Source: Allosphingosinicella deserti
Lineage (GTDB): Bacteria; Pseudomonadota; Alphaproteobacteria; Sphingomonadales; Sphingomonadaceae
DNA: 64,000 nt
Direction: 5' to 3'
Assembly (NCBI RefSeq): GCF_003012735.1
Contig: NZ_PXYI01000002.1
Location: 1-64,000, forward strand
The translations under genes and the position numbers were made by a program. Below the pieces are notes generated by a model that made no database searches, was not told the origin of the DNA, and saw only the letters and a list, made by a program, of their open reading frames with translations. This document shows, in pieces, positions 39,771 to 49,435 of this stretch. The number at the start of each line of letters is the position of its first letter. Within the stretch, counting starts at the first letter, position 1.

Positions 39771-40810
39771 CCGGCGGCCGCGACGTCGCGCGCGCCATCG
39801 ACGCGCTGCGGCGCGGCTGGACGGTGACCGTGGACGGCACGGCCTATCTCGGCGTCGAGACTGCCGACGACGCCGCACTGGCGGTGTTCGATGCGCCGGG
39901 GCGCGCGGATCTCCTCATCTCCGGGCCGCGCGCCGTGACCCTCAAGCTCGCCAACCAGCGCGAGGCGGTTCCGACCGGACCGGTGCTGATCGAGCGGACG
40001 TCGTGGATCGACCTTGCCGAAGCCGTCGCGATTGCGGACCCCGCCCGAGACTTGTCCAACCCGCTCAAGGGCCCTTTCCGTGCGGGCGCAGCACCTTCAG
40101 GCGCCGAAGCGGCAATCCAGCTGACCCGCCTCGCCGGTTTGCTCCCCGCACTGTTCGCTGGCGGAACGCCCGGCGCGGATGCGGTGCACCTGTTGAGCGG
40201 GGACATCTTCTTCACCGTGGACCAGCCCTCCGTGTCGGTGGCATCGCGCGCGCGCCTTCCGATCGAGCAGGCGGAGAAGGCCGAGATCGTCGCCTTCCGG
40301 ACCCTTGGCGATCCGGCAGAGCATGTCGCTCTGGTGATCGGGCAGCCGACCGGCGTCCCACCGCTCGTGCGCCTGCACAGCGAGTGCCTGACCGGTGACG
40401 TGCTCGGATCGCTCAAATGCGATTGCGGCCCACAACTCGATGGCGCGCTCGAAGCGATCGCCGAGGCGGGCTGGGGAATCCTCCTCTACCTCCGGCAGGA
40501 GGGCCGCGGGATCGGCCTGATCAACAAGCTGAGAGCCTACGCGCTACAGGACCAAGGCTTCGATACGGTAGACGCAAATTTGCGCCTCGGCTTCGGCGAC
40601 GACGAACGGCGCTTCGCAGTGGCCGCCCGCATGCTGGAGGCGCTGGGCCAGCCCGAAGTGCGGCTGCTTACCAACAATCCCCGGAAGGTCGCCGGCCTCG
40701 AAGCGGCCGGCATCCACGTGCGCGAACGGGTTCCCTTGCAACGCGGGCTCAATCCCCACAACCGCGCTTATCTCGATACCAAGCGCACCCGCAGCGGCCA
40801 CGCTTTGTAG
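39767..40810 (+). CDS. ribA: GTP cyclohydrolase II with N-terminal extension
   Basis: First step of riboflavin synthesis from GTP. 347 residues; the GTP cyclohydrolase II domain occupies roughly the last 190, with the zinc site in [19 protein letters not shown] and the catalytic [20 protein letters not shown]. The first ~150 residues look like a degenerate DHBP synthase (RibB)-type domain, as in many alphaproteobacteria, without obvious acidic active-site motifs. GTG start at 39767, overlapping the xthA stop. Confidence 0.93.
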   Translation: MTGGRDVARAIDALRRGWTVTVDGTAYLGVETADDAALAVFDAPGRADLLISGPRAVTLKLANQREAVPTGPVLIERTSWIDLAEAVAIADPARDLSNPLKGPFRAGAAPSGAEAAIQLTRLAGLLPALFAGGTPGADAVHLLSGDIFFTVDQPSVSVASRARLPIEQAEKAEIVAFRTLGDPAEHVALVIGQPTGVPPLVRLHSECLTGDVLGSLKCDCGPQLDGALEAIAEAGWGILLYLRQEGRGIGLINKLRAYALQDQGFDTVDANLRLGFGDDERRFAVAARMLEALGQPEVRLLTNNPRKVAGLEAAGIHVRERVPLQRGLNPHNRAYLDTKRTRSGHAL

Positions 40811-41078
40811 GGCCGCTTCACGTCAAACCTGCAGGTGATCGAGCACTCGTCGCAGGAGCGCGCCCACGGCGCGCTCCGCTGCGCCGTGATCGGTCCAGAA
40901 CACACCGTCCATGGCCGGGGGGCGAAGCCGTGGACGATCGACCAGTCGGCGATCGATCTGGGAGCCCGGCCGCGTACCCTGGGGGGTGCTGGCCGGCGGC
41001 ACGCCCGCATATTGCGCCCTCACCCTGGGCCTGTTCGCACAGGCCGGCGCCGGGCGGGCGCTGATCCCCGCTGGAAGC

Positions 41079-41747
41079 CTACTGTCCGAACAGCAGGGCG
41101 GCGACGTCCTCGAAGCTTGCCGCGATGTGGTGGACGCCGAGCGAACGCAGCCGACCCGCATGGTCCGCTCCGCAATGGCGGCCCGCGCAGAGACCGATCA
41201 CCTGAGCGCCCGACGCCACGGCCCCCGTCACGCCGACCGGGCTGTCCTCGATGATCACGCAATCCCTGATGTCGACGCCGAGGTTCCTCGCGGCCAGCCA
41301 GTAGAGATCGGGTGCCGGCTTGCCGCGCTCGACATGCTCCGCACCGCTGAAGATCCGATCCTGGAAAAGCTCTCGCAGCTTCAGATGGTCGAGGTGAGTC
41401 TCGATCCAATGGGTGGAGCTGGACGACGCAATCGCCTTGGGAAGGGCATGCGGCAGGGTTTCGATAAATGCGATCGCCCCGGCGACCGCTTCGAGGCCCT
41501 GCTCGAGCACGCGTGCATCCTCCTCCGCGCGCGCGACGTGGAAGTCGTCCGGAAGCGGACGGCCGATCCACTGCTCGATCGCAGCGAGGAATGCAGGGCC
41601 GGCAAGGCCCATGAAATGCGCCATCGAATGTTCGGGCGTGGTCGGGTGGCCGATCCGGGTGAGATAGTCCGCAATCTGCCGGTTTCCGGCATATTCGCTC
41701 TCCAGGAGGACACCGTCGAAGTCGAAAATCAGGGCGTCGAACTTCAA
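41079..41747 (-). CDS. HAD-family hydrolase (phosphoglycolate/sugar phosphatase-like)
   Basis: 222-residue HAD-superfamily phosphatase. Motif I is FDFDGVLLESE (nucleophile Asp), motif II is in ASSSSTHW, motif III is the Lys of RGKPAPDLY, and motif IV is IIEDSPVGVTGA. The substrate is not identifiable. TTG 41747 is the best start: it overlaps the YggS stop and follows GGAGAG, making the pair a coupled operon. Confidence 0.87.
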   Translation of the reverse strand: MKFDALIFDFDGVLLESEYAGNRQIADYLTRIGHPTTPEHSMAHFMGLAGPAFLAAIEQWIGRPLPDDFHVARAEEDARVLEQGLEAVAGAIAFIETLPHALPKAIASSSSTHWIETHLDHLKLRELFQDRIFSGAEHVERGKPAPDLYWLAARNLGVDIRDCVIIEDSPVGVTGAVASGAQVIGLCAGRHCGADHAGRLRSLGVHHIAASFEDVAALLFGQ

Positions 41748-42409
41748 GCGCGCTCTCCGAACAGGGCGGTCCCGACCCGAACATGGGTGGCACCGATGGT
41801 CACCGCAGTCTCGAAATCGCCGGACATGCCCATGCTGAGGGCGCCGAGACCGTGCCGCCGCGCGAGCTTTGCCAGCAAGGCAAAATAGGGTGCCGGCTCC
41901 ACGTCCGCCGGCGGCACGCACATCAGCCCAATGATCGGCAACCCGGCCTCGCGCGCGCCCTCGATCAGTGTCGGGAGTTCGGCCACCGGGCAGCCGCCTT
42001 TCTGCGGCTCGTCGCCGACATTCACCTGCAGGAAGCAATCGGGACGACGTCCGGTCTTCTCCATCGCCTTGGCGAGCGCGGTGACCAGGGACGGTCGATC
42101 GACGCCGTGGATGGCGTCGAACAGCGCCACAGCCTCGTCCGCCTTGTTCGACTGAAGCTGCCCGACATGGTGCAGGACGACATCGGGGAATTCGCGCTGC
42201 AGCGCCGGCCATTTGGCCTCCGCCTCCTGAACGCGATTCTCGCCGAACACACGCTGCCCCGAAGCCAGCAGCGGCCGGATTGCTTGGGCGTCATGGGTCT
42301 TGGAGATCGCGATCAGCGTCACGTCTACAGCCTTGCGCCGCGCGAGCTCCGCCGCCTTGTCGATCCGGGAGCGGATCTCGCTTAGTCGTTCCTCTGCTGC
42401 ACCATTCAT
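41744..42409 (-). CDS. YggS/PLPBP family pyridoxal-phosphate protein
   Basis: 221-residue PLP-binding protein of the YggS (PROSC) family, which buffers pyridoxal phosphate and affects amino-acid pools. The PLP lysine is in TLIAISKTHDAQAI, and family segments FGENRVQEAEAKW, HHVGQLQSNKA and LSMGMSGDFETAVTIGATHVR are all present. ATG 42409. It is divergent from the ThiE-like gene, only 22 bp apart. Confidence 0.93.
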   Translation of the reverse strand: MNGAAEERLSEIRSRIDKAAELARRKAVDVTLIAISKTHDAQAIRPLLASGQRVFGENRVQEAEAKWPALQREFPDVVLHHVGQLQSNKADEAVALFDAIHGVDRPSLVTALAKAMEKTGRRPDCFLQVNVGDEPQKGGCPVAELPTLIEGAREAGLPIIGLMCVPPADVEPAPYFALLAKLARRHGLGALSMGMSGDFETAVTIGATHVRVGTALFGERA

Positions 42410-42431
42410 GGCGGCTGCTATAGGTAGCCCC

Positions 42432-42950
42432 ATGCTCCGCCGCCAGCCTCTGCCGCGCCTTTGGCTGATGACCGACGAACGGCAGGGCGAGGATCTCTGG
42501 ACCGCGCTCGAACGCCTGCCCAAGGGCGCCGGCGTGGTGTTCCGCCACTACGGCCTGGCGCCCGGCGAGCGCCGGCGGCTGTTCCATGCCGTACGCGCCG
42601 TGGCGAGACGGCGCAGGCTCGTCCTCATCGTCGCCGGCTTCGCGCTGGCCGGTGCCGATGGTCGTCACGGCGTGCAGGGGCGCGGGCTCTTCACTGCCCC
42701 TGCCCATGACCTCAGCGAAGTCAGAGCGGCCGAGCGCCTCGGCGCCGACCTCATCTTCCTCTCGCCCGTCTTTCCGACCCGATCGCATCCGGGCGGCCGC
42801 ACTCTGGGCCGGGTACGGTTCGGACTCATCGCCAGCCGAACGGCGATTCCGATCATCGCGCTGGGCGGCATGACGGCCGAGCGCGCCCGCGGGTTGCGGG
42901 CGCTCGGCGCCTATGGATGGGCAGCGATCGATGCGTGGGGCAGCGCCTGA
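42432..42950 (+). CDS. ThiE/TenI-like thiamine phosphate synthase homologue
   Basis: 172-residue TIM-barrel protein of the TMP synthase/TenI family, shorter than ThiE (about 210). Family echoes: the C-terminal phosphate loop IIALGGMTAERA and the substrate loop FLSPVFPTRSHPGG. The usual GxHLGxxD segment is replaced by HGVQGRGL. Whether it makes thiamine phosphate is doubtful; it may be a TenI-like or repurposed paralogue. Its start is separated by only 22 bp from the divergent YggS-type gene. Confidence 0.75.
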   Translation: MLRRQPLPRLWLMTDERQGEDLWTALERLPKGAGVVFRHYGLAPGERRRLFHAVRAVARRRRLVLIVAGFALAGADGRHGVQGRGLFTAPAHDLSEVRAAERLGADLIFLSPVFPTRSHPGGRTLGRVRFGLIASRTAIPIIALGGMTAERARGLRALGAYGWAAIDAWGSA

Positions 42951-42966
42951 TTCAGCCGCAATCGGC

Positions 42967-43680
42967 TTAGAAGCGGAAAGCCGTTCCGATGTAGACGGCC
43001 TGGCTGTCGCGGCGCTGGTCGCTCACCGGCTCGAGGCGGTCACGCTGGAACTTGTAGCGGACTCCGCCCGTCACATCGATGTTGCGGGTGATCTTGTAGG
43101 ATCCACCGACTCCGAGCGAATAGCCATTCTCGATCGGAATGATCCGCGGCGTGGTCGGATCCGCCTTGTCGACTCCCGCCTCGATGCGCCCGGTGAAGCG
43201 CTTGCCCGAATAGCTCACGCCAACTTCGGCATTTTTGCGGCCGCCCGGCAGGGTTCCGCCTTTGACCTCGGCGACGTCGCCCGAAAGCGCGAAGTTGCGC
43301 CAGCCGACCGAGACGCCGAGATTGTACGCGCTGGGCGTGATCGCAGTGACCGGGGTCGTCGACGTCTCGGCGGCACGGATCGCTTGCTGCGGAGTCGCCG
43401 CACGGGCGCGCACGGCGACCCGGATGTTGCGGCTGCCGACGCTGGTCGAGGTCGACGGGGTGAAGCGGAAATTGCCGCCATTGAGACCGCGCCGCGCCAG
43501 CTCGGCAGCGAGACGCGGGTCGGCAGCGGCGGGCGTGAAGACGTCGGTACCCGTGGGCGTCAGACGATAGCGCGCCGGCGGCGTCGACTTGGTAGGCGCT
43601 GCAAGCGCAGGCGTGAGCACGAGCGCCAACGCTGTCAGCGCCACGCCCCCTGCCGCAGATATGCCTACGATTCTCAACAC
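42967..43680 (-). CDS. predicted outer-membrane beta-barrel protein
   Basis: 237-residue exported protein: signal peptide (cleavage near TPALAAP), then a Thr/Ala-rich stretch and a C-terminal half of alternating strands (YNLGVSVGWRNFALSGDVAEV, NAEVGVSYSGKRFTGRIEAGVD, YSLGVGGSYKITRNIDVTGGVRYKF) ending in AVYIGTAFRF with a terminal Phe, as outer-membrane barrels do. No named family. The start is GTG 43680. Convergent with the ThiE-like gene. Confidence 0.72.
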   Translation of the reverse strand: MLRIVGISAAGGVALTALALVLTPALAAPTKSTPPARYRLTPTGTDVFTPAAADPRLAAELARRGLNGGNFRFTPSTSTSVGSRNIRVAVRARAATPQQAIRAAETSTTPVTAITPSAYNLGVSVGWRNFALSGDVAEVKGGTLPGGRKNAEVGVSYSGKRFTGRIEAGVDKADPTTPRIIPIENGYSLGVGGSYKITRNIDVTGGVRYKFQRDRLEPVSDQRRDSQAVYIGTAFRF

Positions 43681-43779
43681 GCCTTACGACTCTCCCTGTT
43701 CATGCCATGTAGAGCGCTCAAACGCTTCAAACCAGCAAGCAGAACCCGTTCCGAAACGAATCCTATCGGCTGTTGCACG

Positions 43780-43788
43780 TTATCCACA
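43780..43788 (+). promoter_or_regulatory. perfect DnaA box upstream of the leuS operon
   Basis: TTATCCACA, an exact 9-mer DnaA box, lies in the 241-bp intergenic region and about 70 bp upstream of the -35 of the operon promoter. Three GANTC methylation sites (43689, 43759 and 43833 areas) are in the same gap. It may tie expression to DnaA and the cell cycle. Confidence 0.55.
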
Positions 43789-43855
43789 ATCGTCGTTGCA
43801 CTTCGATGACAGCGCTGGCGGCCCGTAACCCTGATTCGCAGCGGAGCCAAGACGC

Positions 43856-43883
43856 TTGCCGCCCGCGCCCGCTTATCTATAAC
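43856..43883 (+). promoter_or_regulatory. sigma-70-type promoter of the DUF3576-leuS operon
   Basis: TTGCCG (43856-43861), 16 bp, TATAAC (43878-43883). The expected start point is near 43890, about 32 bp before the ATG at 43922. It is the best promoter-like pair in this gap. Confidence 0.45.
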
Positions 43884-43921
43884 GGCGCCTGACCCCCTGT
43901 AGTTTCCAAGGAACCACCCTG

Positions 43922-44395
43922 ATGGTACGCGCCGCCACTCTCGCCCTCTCGATCGGGCTGGCTTTCTCGCTGAGCGCTTGCGACTTCATCCAGAAAGACA
44001 TCAACAAGACGCTTGGCAAGGGCGAGCCGGACAAGGTGCGGGCGGCGGATCTCGCGGCGTCCAACGTCACCACGATCGGCGTCAACGCTTATCTGTGGCG
44101 CGCTGCGCTCGACACTCTGTCGTTCGCGCCCCTGGTCCAAGCCGATGCCAACAGCGGTGTGATCGTAACCGACTGGTACCAGAATCCGAACACCCAGGGC
44201 GATCGGGTCAAAGTCACGGCAACCATTCTCGACCGCGATCTTCGCGCCGATGCACTCCGTGTCGCGGCGTCGCGCCAGGTGCTGCGCAACGGCCAGTGGG
44301 TCGATGCTCCGGTCACTGCGGCCACCGTTCAGAAATTGGAGGAGGTCATCCTCACCAAGGCCCGCGACCTTCGCCGGAACGCGATCGCCGGCTAA
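43922..44395 (+). CDS. DUF3576 lipoprotein
   Basis: 157-residue predicted lipoprotein (lipobox LSAC, Cys20) with the DUF3576 domain: TIGVNAYLWRAALDTLSF and GVIVTDWY are characteristic. The family is almost confined to alphaproteobacteria and typically precedes leuS, as here (12 bp gap). Function unknown; an envelope role is likely because lptE is in the same operon. AAGGAA ribosome site. Confidence 0.9.
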   Translation: MVRAATLALSIGLAFSLSACDFIQKDINKTLGKGEPDKVRAADLAASNVTTIGVNAYLWRAALDTLSFAPLVQADANSGVIVTDWYQNPNTQGDRVKVTATILDRDLRADALRVAASRQVLRNGQWVDAPVTAATVQKLEEVILTKARDLRRNAIAG

Positions 44396-44407
44396 AGGAG
44401 TTCATAC

Positions 44408-46960
44408 ATGGCGGCGCGTTTCAATCCGCTCGAGGCCGATGCCCATTGGCAGAAAGTCTGGGAAGAGCGGGGAACCTTCCACGCCTCCGACGCGAGCGGC
44501 AAGCCGAAGGCCTATATTCTCGAGATGTTCCCCTATCCGTCGGGGCGCATCCACATGGGCCACGTACGCAACTATACGATGGGCGACGTGCTCGCACGCT
44601 ACCGGCGGATGAACGGCTTCGAAGTGCTGCACCCGATGGGTTGGGACGCCTTCGGCATGCCCGCCGAGAATGCAGCGATGGAAAAGAAGGTCCATCCCGG
44701 CGCGTGGACCTGGGACAATATCGCGGCGATGCGCGCGCAATTGAAGCGGATCGGCTTCGCGCTCGACTGGAGCCGTGAGCTGGCGACCTGCGATCCGGCC
44801 TATTACGGCCAGGAACAGGCATTGTTTCTGGACTTGTTCGAGGCGGGGCTCGTCTATCGCAAGCAGAGCGAGGTCAATTGGGACCCGGTCGACATGACCG
44901 TGCTCGCCAACGAGCAGGTGATCGACGGCCGCGGCTGGCGATCGGGCGCACTCGTCGAGCGACGCAAGCTCAGCCAATGGTTCCTTAAGATCACCGATTT
45001 CGCCGAAGAGCTGCTCGACGGCCTTGGCTCGCTCGAGGATTGGCCGGAGAAAGTCCGGTTGATGCAGGAGAATTGGATCGGAAAGAGCCAGGGCCTGCGC
45101 TTCCGCTTCGCGCTGACCGAGCCCGTCGCAGACCAGGACGGGTTCGAGGTGTTCACCACCCGTCCCGACACGATCTTCGGCGCGAGCTTCGCGGCGATCG
45201 CCGCCGACCACCCGATCGCGACCGCAATCGCCGAGAACAATCCGGCGCTCGCGGCCTTCATCGACGAGTGCAAGAAGGGCGGCACCACCGCCGCCGAACT
45301 CGAGACCGCCGAGAAGAAGGGCTTCGACACCGGCCTTCGGGTGCAGCATCCGCTGGATCCGAACTGGACGCTGCCGGTCTATGTCGCGAACTTCGTCCTG
45401 ATGGAGTACGGAACTGGGGCCGTGTTCGGTTGCCCGGCGCACGATCAGCGCGATCTTGATTTCGCCCGCAAATACGGCCTTCCCGTGACCCGGGTCGTCG
45501 CACCCTCGCCCGAGGAAGCTGCCGAGCCGATCGGGACCGAGGCCTATACCGGCCCGGGCCGGCTCGTGAACAGCGCCTTCCTTGACGGATTGACGGCACA
45601 GGACGGGATCCGCGAGGTGATCGCGCGCGCCGAAGCCGGCGGCTGGGGCGAAGGCACGACCGTATGGCGCCTTCGCGACTGGGGCGTGTCGCGTCAGCGT
45701 TATTGGGGCACCCCGATCCCGATCATCCACTGCGAGGCCTGCGGCGCGGTTCCGGTCCCCAAGGACCAATTGCCGGTCGTGCTGCCCGAGGATGTCAGCT
45801 TCGATATTCCCGGCAATCCGCTGGATCGTCACCCCACCTGGTCCAAGGTCGATTGCCCGACCTGCGGCGCTGCGGCCCGGCGCGAAACCGACACGCTCGA
45901 CACGTTCGTCGATTCGAGCTGGTATTTCATCCGCTTCGCAAGCCAGCCGGCCGACCAGCCGTTCGACCGCGCCGTGGCGGAGAGCTGGTTGCCGGTCGAT
46001 CAATATATCGGCGGCGTCGAGCATGCGATCCTCCACCTCCTCTATGCGCGTTTCTGGACTCGCGCGCTGAAGCGGATCGGTCGCATCGACGTTGACGAAC
46101 CGTTCCAGGGTCTCTTCACCCAGGGCATGGTCACCCACGAGACCTACAAGGCGCCTGACGGCCGTTGGCTGAGCCCAGGCGAGGTCGTCCAAAGCGACGG
46201 CGGACTGATCGTCGAGGAGAGCGGCGAGGCGGTGACCGTCGGCCGTGTCGAGAAGATGTCCAAATCGAAGCGTAACACGGTCGATCCCGAGCCCATCCTC
46301 GACCAATATGGCGCCGATGCCGTTCGCTGGTTCATGCTCTCCGACAGTCCGCCGGAACGCGACCTGCCGTGGAGCGAGGCCGGCATCGAGGGCAGTTGGC
46401 GCTTCGTTCAGCGGCTCTGGCGGCTCGCCTCCGAGCTGGTCGAGCAAGGCTCGTCGACCTGGCTCGGCGACACCGGCGCATCCGAGGCCGACAAGGCACT
46501 CGATCGCAAGCTTCACCAAACCATCGCCGCAGTCGCGGCCAACGTGGAATCCCTGTCCTTCAACAAGGCGGTGGCGAACATCTACGAACTCGCCAATGCC
46601 ATCGAAAAGGCGGGGCCCTCTCCCTCCCGCGGGCAGGCCATCGAAAGTCTGCTGCTGCTGGTGGCGCCGATGGTGCCGCACCTTGCCGAACAGGCTTGGA
46701 CGTCGCTCGGGCGGGAAGGCCTGATCGCCGATGCCGCTTGGCCTGACGTCGATCCTGCCTTGTTGGTCGAGGATGAGGTAACGATCGCGGTTCAGGTCAA
46801 CGGCAAGCTCCGCGACACGCTCACGGCGCCCAAGGGTGCGGCCAAGGACGCACTGGAGGAGATGGCGCTCGGATCCGAAAAGATCGTCCGTCTGCTCGAG
46901 GGCAAGGCACCTCGCAAGGTGATCGTCGTCCCCGACCGCCTGGTCAACATCGTCGCATGA
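44408..46960 (+). CDS. leuS: leucyl-tRNA synthetase
   Basis: 850-residue class I synthetase charging tRNA-Leu. The HIGH motif is HMGH at 49-52 and KMSKS is at 616-620. The CP1 editing domain contains [12 protein letters not shown] and the conserved [16 protein letters not shown]. The zinc-ribbon cysteines (CEACG, CPTCG) are present. AAAGGAG ribosome site at 44395-44401. The stop overlaps the lptE ATG. Confidence 0.98.
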   Translation: MAARFNPLEADAHWQKVWEERGTFHASDASGKPKAYILEMFPYPSGRIHMGHVRNYTMGDVLARYRRMNGFEVLHPMGWDAFGMPAENAAMEKKVHPGAWTWDNIAAMRAQLKRIGFALDWSRELATCDPAYYGQEQALFLDLFEAGLVYRKQSEVNWDPVDMTVLANEQVIDGRGWRSGALVERRKLSQWFLKITDFAEELLDGLGSLEDWPEKVRLMQENWIGKSQGLRFRFALTEPVADQDGFEVFTTRPDTIFGASFAAIAADHPIATAIAENNPALAAFIDECKKGGTTAAELETAEKKGFDTGLRVQHPLDPNWTLPVYVANFVLMEYGTGAVFGCPAHDQRDLDFARKYGLPVTRVVAPSPEEAAEPIGTEAYTGPGRLVNSAFLDGLTAQDGIREVIARAEAGGWGEGTTVWRLRDWGVSRQRYWGTPIPIIHCEACGAVPVPKDQLPVVLPEDVSFDIPGNPLDRHPTWSKVDCPTCGAAARRETDTLDTFVDSSWYFIRFASQPADQPFDRAVAESWLPVDQYIGGVEHAILHLLYARFWTRALKRIGRIDVDEPFQGLFTQGMVTHETYKAPDGRWLSPGEVVQSDGGLIVEESGEAVTVGRVEKMSKSKRNTVDPEPILDQYGADAVRWFMLSDSPPERDLPWSEAGIEGSWRFVQRLWRLASELVEQGSSTWLGDTGASEADKALDRKLHQTIAAVAANVESLSFNKAVANIYELANAIEKAGPSPSRGQAIESLLLLVAPMVPHLAEQAWTSLGREGLIADAAWPDVDPALLVEDEVTIAVQVNGKLRDTLTAPKGAAKDALEEMALGSEKIVRLLEGKAPRKVIVVPDRLVNIVA

Positions 46961-47469
46961 AGCCCTCTCTCGCCCGACTAGGCCTTGGCCTCGCTCTGGC
47001 TCTGGGCCTCTCGGCGTGCGGGCTGAAGCCGCTGTACAGCGGCGGCAGCAACGGTCCGGTTGCACAGTCGCTGCAGTCCGTGTCGGTCGCGCCGATCGGC
47101 GGCCGCGGCGGGTGGCTGGTCCGCACCGCCCTGGAAGACCGCCTCGGCACCAAGGACGGCGTCCCGCATCGCTATCGCCTGGAGGTCACGCTCGACGACC
47201 AGATCATCGGCTTCGGCGTGCGGCGGGACGATGCCGAGACTCGCGAACGCCGGACTCTGCGCGCCCGCTATCGCCTTGTGGAAGCCGACAAGGGCACCGT
47301 CGTGCTCGATGCCACCGCAGGGTCCGACGCCGGCATCGACGTCGTCAGCTCCGAATATGCAACCGTGGCTGCCGAACAGACGGCGCTCGAGCGGCTGTCG
47401 AACGAGGTCGCTGACCAGATCGTCGCCCGCCTTGCCCAGTTCGCCTCGCGGGGCGGCCCGGAGCGGTGA
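46957..47469 (+). CDS. lptE: LPS assembly lipoprotein LptE
   Basis: 170-residue outer-membrane lipoprotein (lipobox LSAC, Cys21, followed by GLKPLYSGG). LptE plugs the LptD barrel in the machine that inserts LPS (or its glycosphingolipid equivalent in sphingomonads) into the outer membrane. Position leuS-lptE-holA is the classic gene order. It overlaps both neighbours by 4 bp. Confidence 0.92.
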   Translation: MKPSLARLGLGLALALGLSACGLKPLYSGGSNGPVAQSLQSVSVAPIGGRGGWLVRTALEDRLGTKDGVPHRYRLEVTLDDQIIGFGVRRDDAETRERRTLRARYRLVEADKGTVVLDATAGSDAGIDVVSSEYATVAAEQTALERLSNEVADQIVARLAQFASRGGPER

Positions 47470-48488
47470 AGGCTGCAAAGGGCCAGATCGACCGCGCGCT
47501 GAAGGCTCCCGGCGACTGGCGTTTCTTCCTTCTCTACGGCCCCGATGATTCCGGTTCGCGGGCTCTGCTGCGTCACGTCAAGGCTGCCGCCGGACCGGAG
47601 GCGGAGCGGATCGAACTCACCGGCGCGGAGCTCAAGGGAGATCCTGCCCGCCTCGCCGATGAGGCGGCATCAATTTCGCTGTTCGGCGGCGCCCGCTACA
47701 TCATCGTCGAGCCCGCGGGCGATGAGAGCCTGGCCGCCGTCGAGGCGCTCCTGCAGGCTCCCGCGGCCGGAAATCCGGTGGTGCTGATCGCCGGTGCGCT
47801 GAAGCCGAGCTCGAAGCTGCTGAAGCTGGCGCTTGCCGAGCCTGCCGCGCTCGCCTTCGCGAGTTATGCGCCCGAGGGTCAGGAGGCCGATCGCCTCGCC
47901 GCCGAGATGGCCCGTGAATTCGGCCTTATCATCCGTTCGGACCTGGCACGGCGGCTTGCCGATGCCTGCAACGGCAATCGCGCGATCCTCGCCCAGGAGC
48001 TGCAGAAGCTCGCGCTCTATGTCGATGCCGACCCGGCCCACCCGCAGCCGGTCGATCATGACGCGCTCGACGCAATCGGCGCCAGCGCCGAAGAAGGCGA
48101 TCTCAGCCGCCTTGTCGACAGCGTCAGCGGCGGCAGGCCCGATCAGCTCGGTGCAGAGCTTGCCCGCCTCTCCAGCGAAGGCATCGAGGGAATCCCGCTG
48201 ATCCGCGCGGTGCTCCGGCGGATGAGCCTGCTCGCCAAGCTCCGCGCCGGGGTCGAGGCCGGTAACAGCGTCGACTCCGTCATGGCGACGGCCGGAAAGG
48301 CGCTGTTCTGGAAAGAGAAGGGATCGGTCGCCAGCCAGGTCGGCCGCTGGCGCTCGGATCTTCTGGCAAAGAGCGTCAGCCGCCTGGTCGAGGCCGAGCG
48401 CCAAGCCAAGGCGTCAGGAGGCCTCGGCGCCGCTGCGGTGGACGAGGAGCTGTTCGCGATCTGCCGACAGGCCGCGCGGCTTCGCTGA
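47466..48488 (+). CDS. holA: DNA polymerase III delta subunit
   Basis: 340-residue clamp-loader subunit that opens the beta clamp. The N-terminal segment FFLLYGPDDSGSRALLRHV and the three-domain clamp-loader layout match HolA; the Walker A is degenerate, as usual for delta. GTG start overlapping the lptE stop. Last gene of the operon, convergent with parB (44 bp gap). Confidence 0.94.
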   Translation: MKAAKGQIDRALKAPGDWRFFLLYGPDDSGSRALLRHVKAAAGPEAERIELTGAELKGDPARLADEAASISLFGGARYIIVEPAGDESLAAVEALLQAPAAGNPVVLIAGALKPSSKLLKLALAEPAALAFASYAPEGQEADRLAAEMAREFGLIIRSDLARRLADACNGNRAILAQELQKLALYVDADPAHPQPVDHDALDAIGASAEEGDLSRLVDSVSGGRPDQLGAELARLSSEGIEGIPLIRAVLRRMSLLAKLRAGVEAGNSVDSVMATAGKALFWKEKGSVASQVGRWRSDLLAKSVSRLVEAERQAKASGGLGAAAVDEELFAICRQAARLR

Positions 48489-48532
48489 CCCTCAATGTCC
48501 CTCCCCGGTCGAACACGGGCCGAGCCGAGAAG

Positions 48533-49435
48533 CTAGATCTTTTCCCCGCTTAGGCGCTGACAGATCATGTCGAGCTGATCCAGTGTCGAATAATTGAGCA
48601 TGACGGCACCGCCAGTCGGCCCGTGCTTGATCTGGACCTTGAGACCAAGCATGTCACCCAATTGCCGTTCCAGCGCGTCGATGTCGGCGCTCGATCCCGG
48701 CTTGTAGTCGAGCCGCTGCTGGCGTTCCCGGTTGGGCTTGCCGAACCGGGCAAGCTTCTCGGTGTCGCGCACGGACAGGCCGCGATCGACGACCTCACGC
48801 GCGATCGTCTCCGGCTCTGCGGCGGTGACGAGCGCGCGGGCATGACCCATGCTGAGCTCGCCCTCGACCACCATGGTCCTGACAGTTTCCGGAAGATCGA
48901 GCAATCTCAACAGGTTGGCGACGTGACTCCGCGACTTGTTGACGATCTTCCCAAGCTCTTCCTGCGTGTGTCCATATTCGTGGATCAGCCTTCGATACCC
49001 TTCGGCCTCTTCGATCGCATTGAGATCCTGCCGCTGGATGTTTTCGAGCAGGGCGACTTCGAGCGTTTCCGCGTCGTTGAACTCGCGAACGATTACCGGG
49101 ACTTCGTGCAGCCGCGCCTTCTGCGCCGCACGCCAGCGACGCTCCCCGGCGACGATCTGATAGCGGTGCCCGTGCGGACGCACGACGATCGGCTGGATCA
49201 GCCCGCGAGTCTGGATCGACTCGGCAAGCTCCGCCAGCGCGGCTTCGTCGAAATGGCGGCGCGGCTGATCGAGGTGCGGCTCGATGCTCGACACCGGCAT
49301 CATCTGGACGCCGCCGCGCGCGGCGCTCGCCCCGCCGGCGGAGATCGGCGCTTCCTGCGCGACTTCACCAAGCAGCGACGACAGGCCGCGCCCGAGCCCC
49401 GAAGGACGTCGACGTGCCGGAGCGTCGTCGCTCAT
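48533..49435 (-). CDS. parB: chromosome partitioning protein ParB
   Basis: 300-residue CTPase/DNA-binding protein that loads at parS and spreads on the chromosome. The N-terminal GLGRGLSSLLG is typical. The CTP-binding region has VSSIEPHLDQPRRHFDE, LIQPIVVRP and VAGERRWRAAQKA, and the HTH is in YGHTQEELGKIVNKSRSHVANLLRLL. The C-terminal ~40 residues form the dimerisation domain. It overlaps the parA stop by 4 bp. Two parS sites lie 1.4-3.3 kb upstream. Confidence 0.97.
   Translation of the reverse strand: MSDDAPARRRPSGLGRGLSSLLGEVAQEAPISAGGASAARGGVQMMPVSSIEPHLDQPRRHFDEAALAELAESIQTRGLIQPIVVRPHGHRYQIVAGERRWRAAQKARLHEVPVIVREFNDAETLEVALLENIQRQDLNAIEEAEGYRRLIHEYGHTQEELGKIVNKSRSHVANLLRLLDLPETVRTMVVEGELSMGHARALVTAAEPETIAREVVDRGLSVRDTEKLARFGKPNRERQQRLDYKPGSSADIDALERQLGDMLGLKVQIKHGPTGGAVMLNYSTLDQLDMICQRLSGEKI

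Noticed and set aside
40811-41078. 268-bp gap between ribA and the HAD gene, with partial coding-like frames (for example starting LQVIEHSSQERAHGALR)
   Set aside because: Possible gene remnant, but each frame breaks or changes character within about 60 codons and no family motif could be confirmed.
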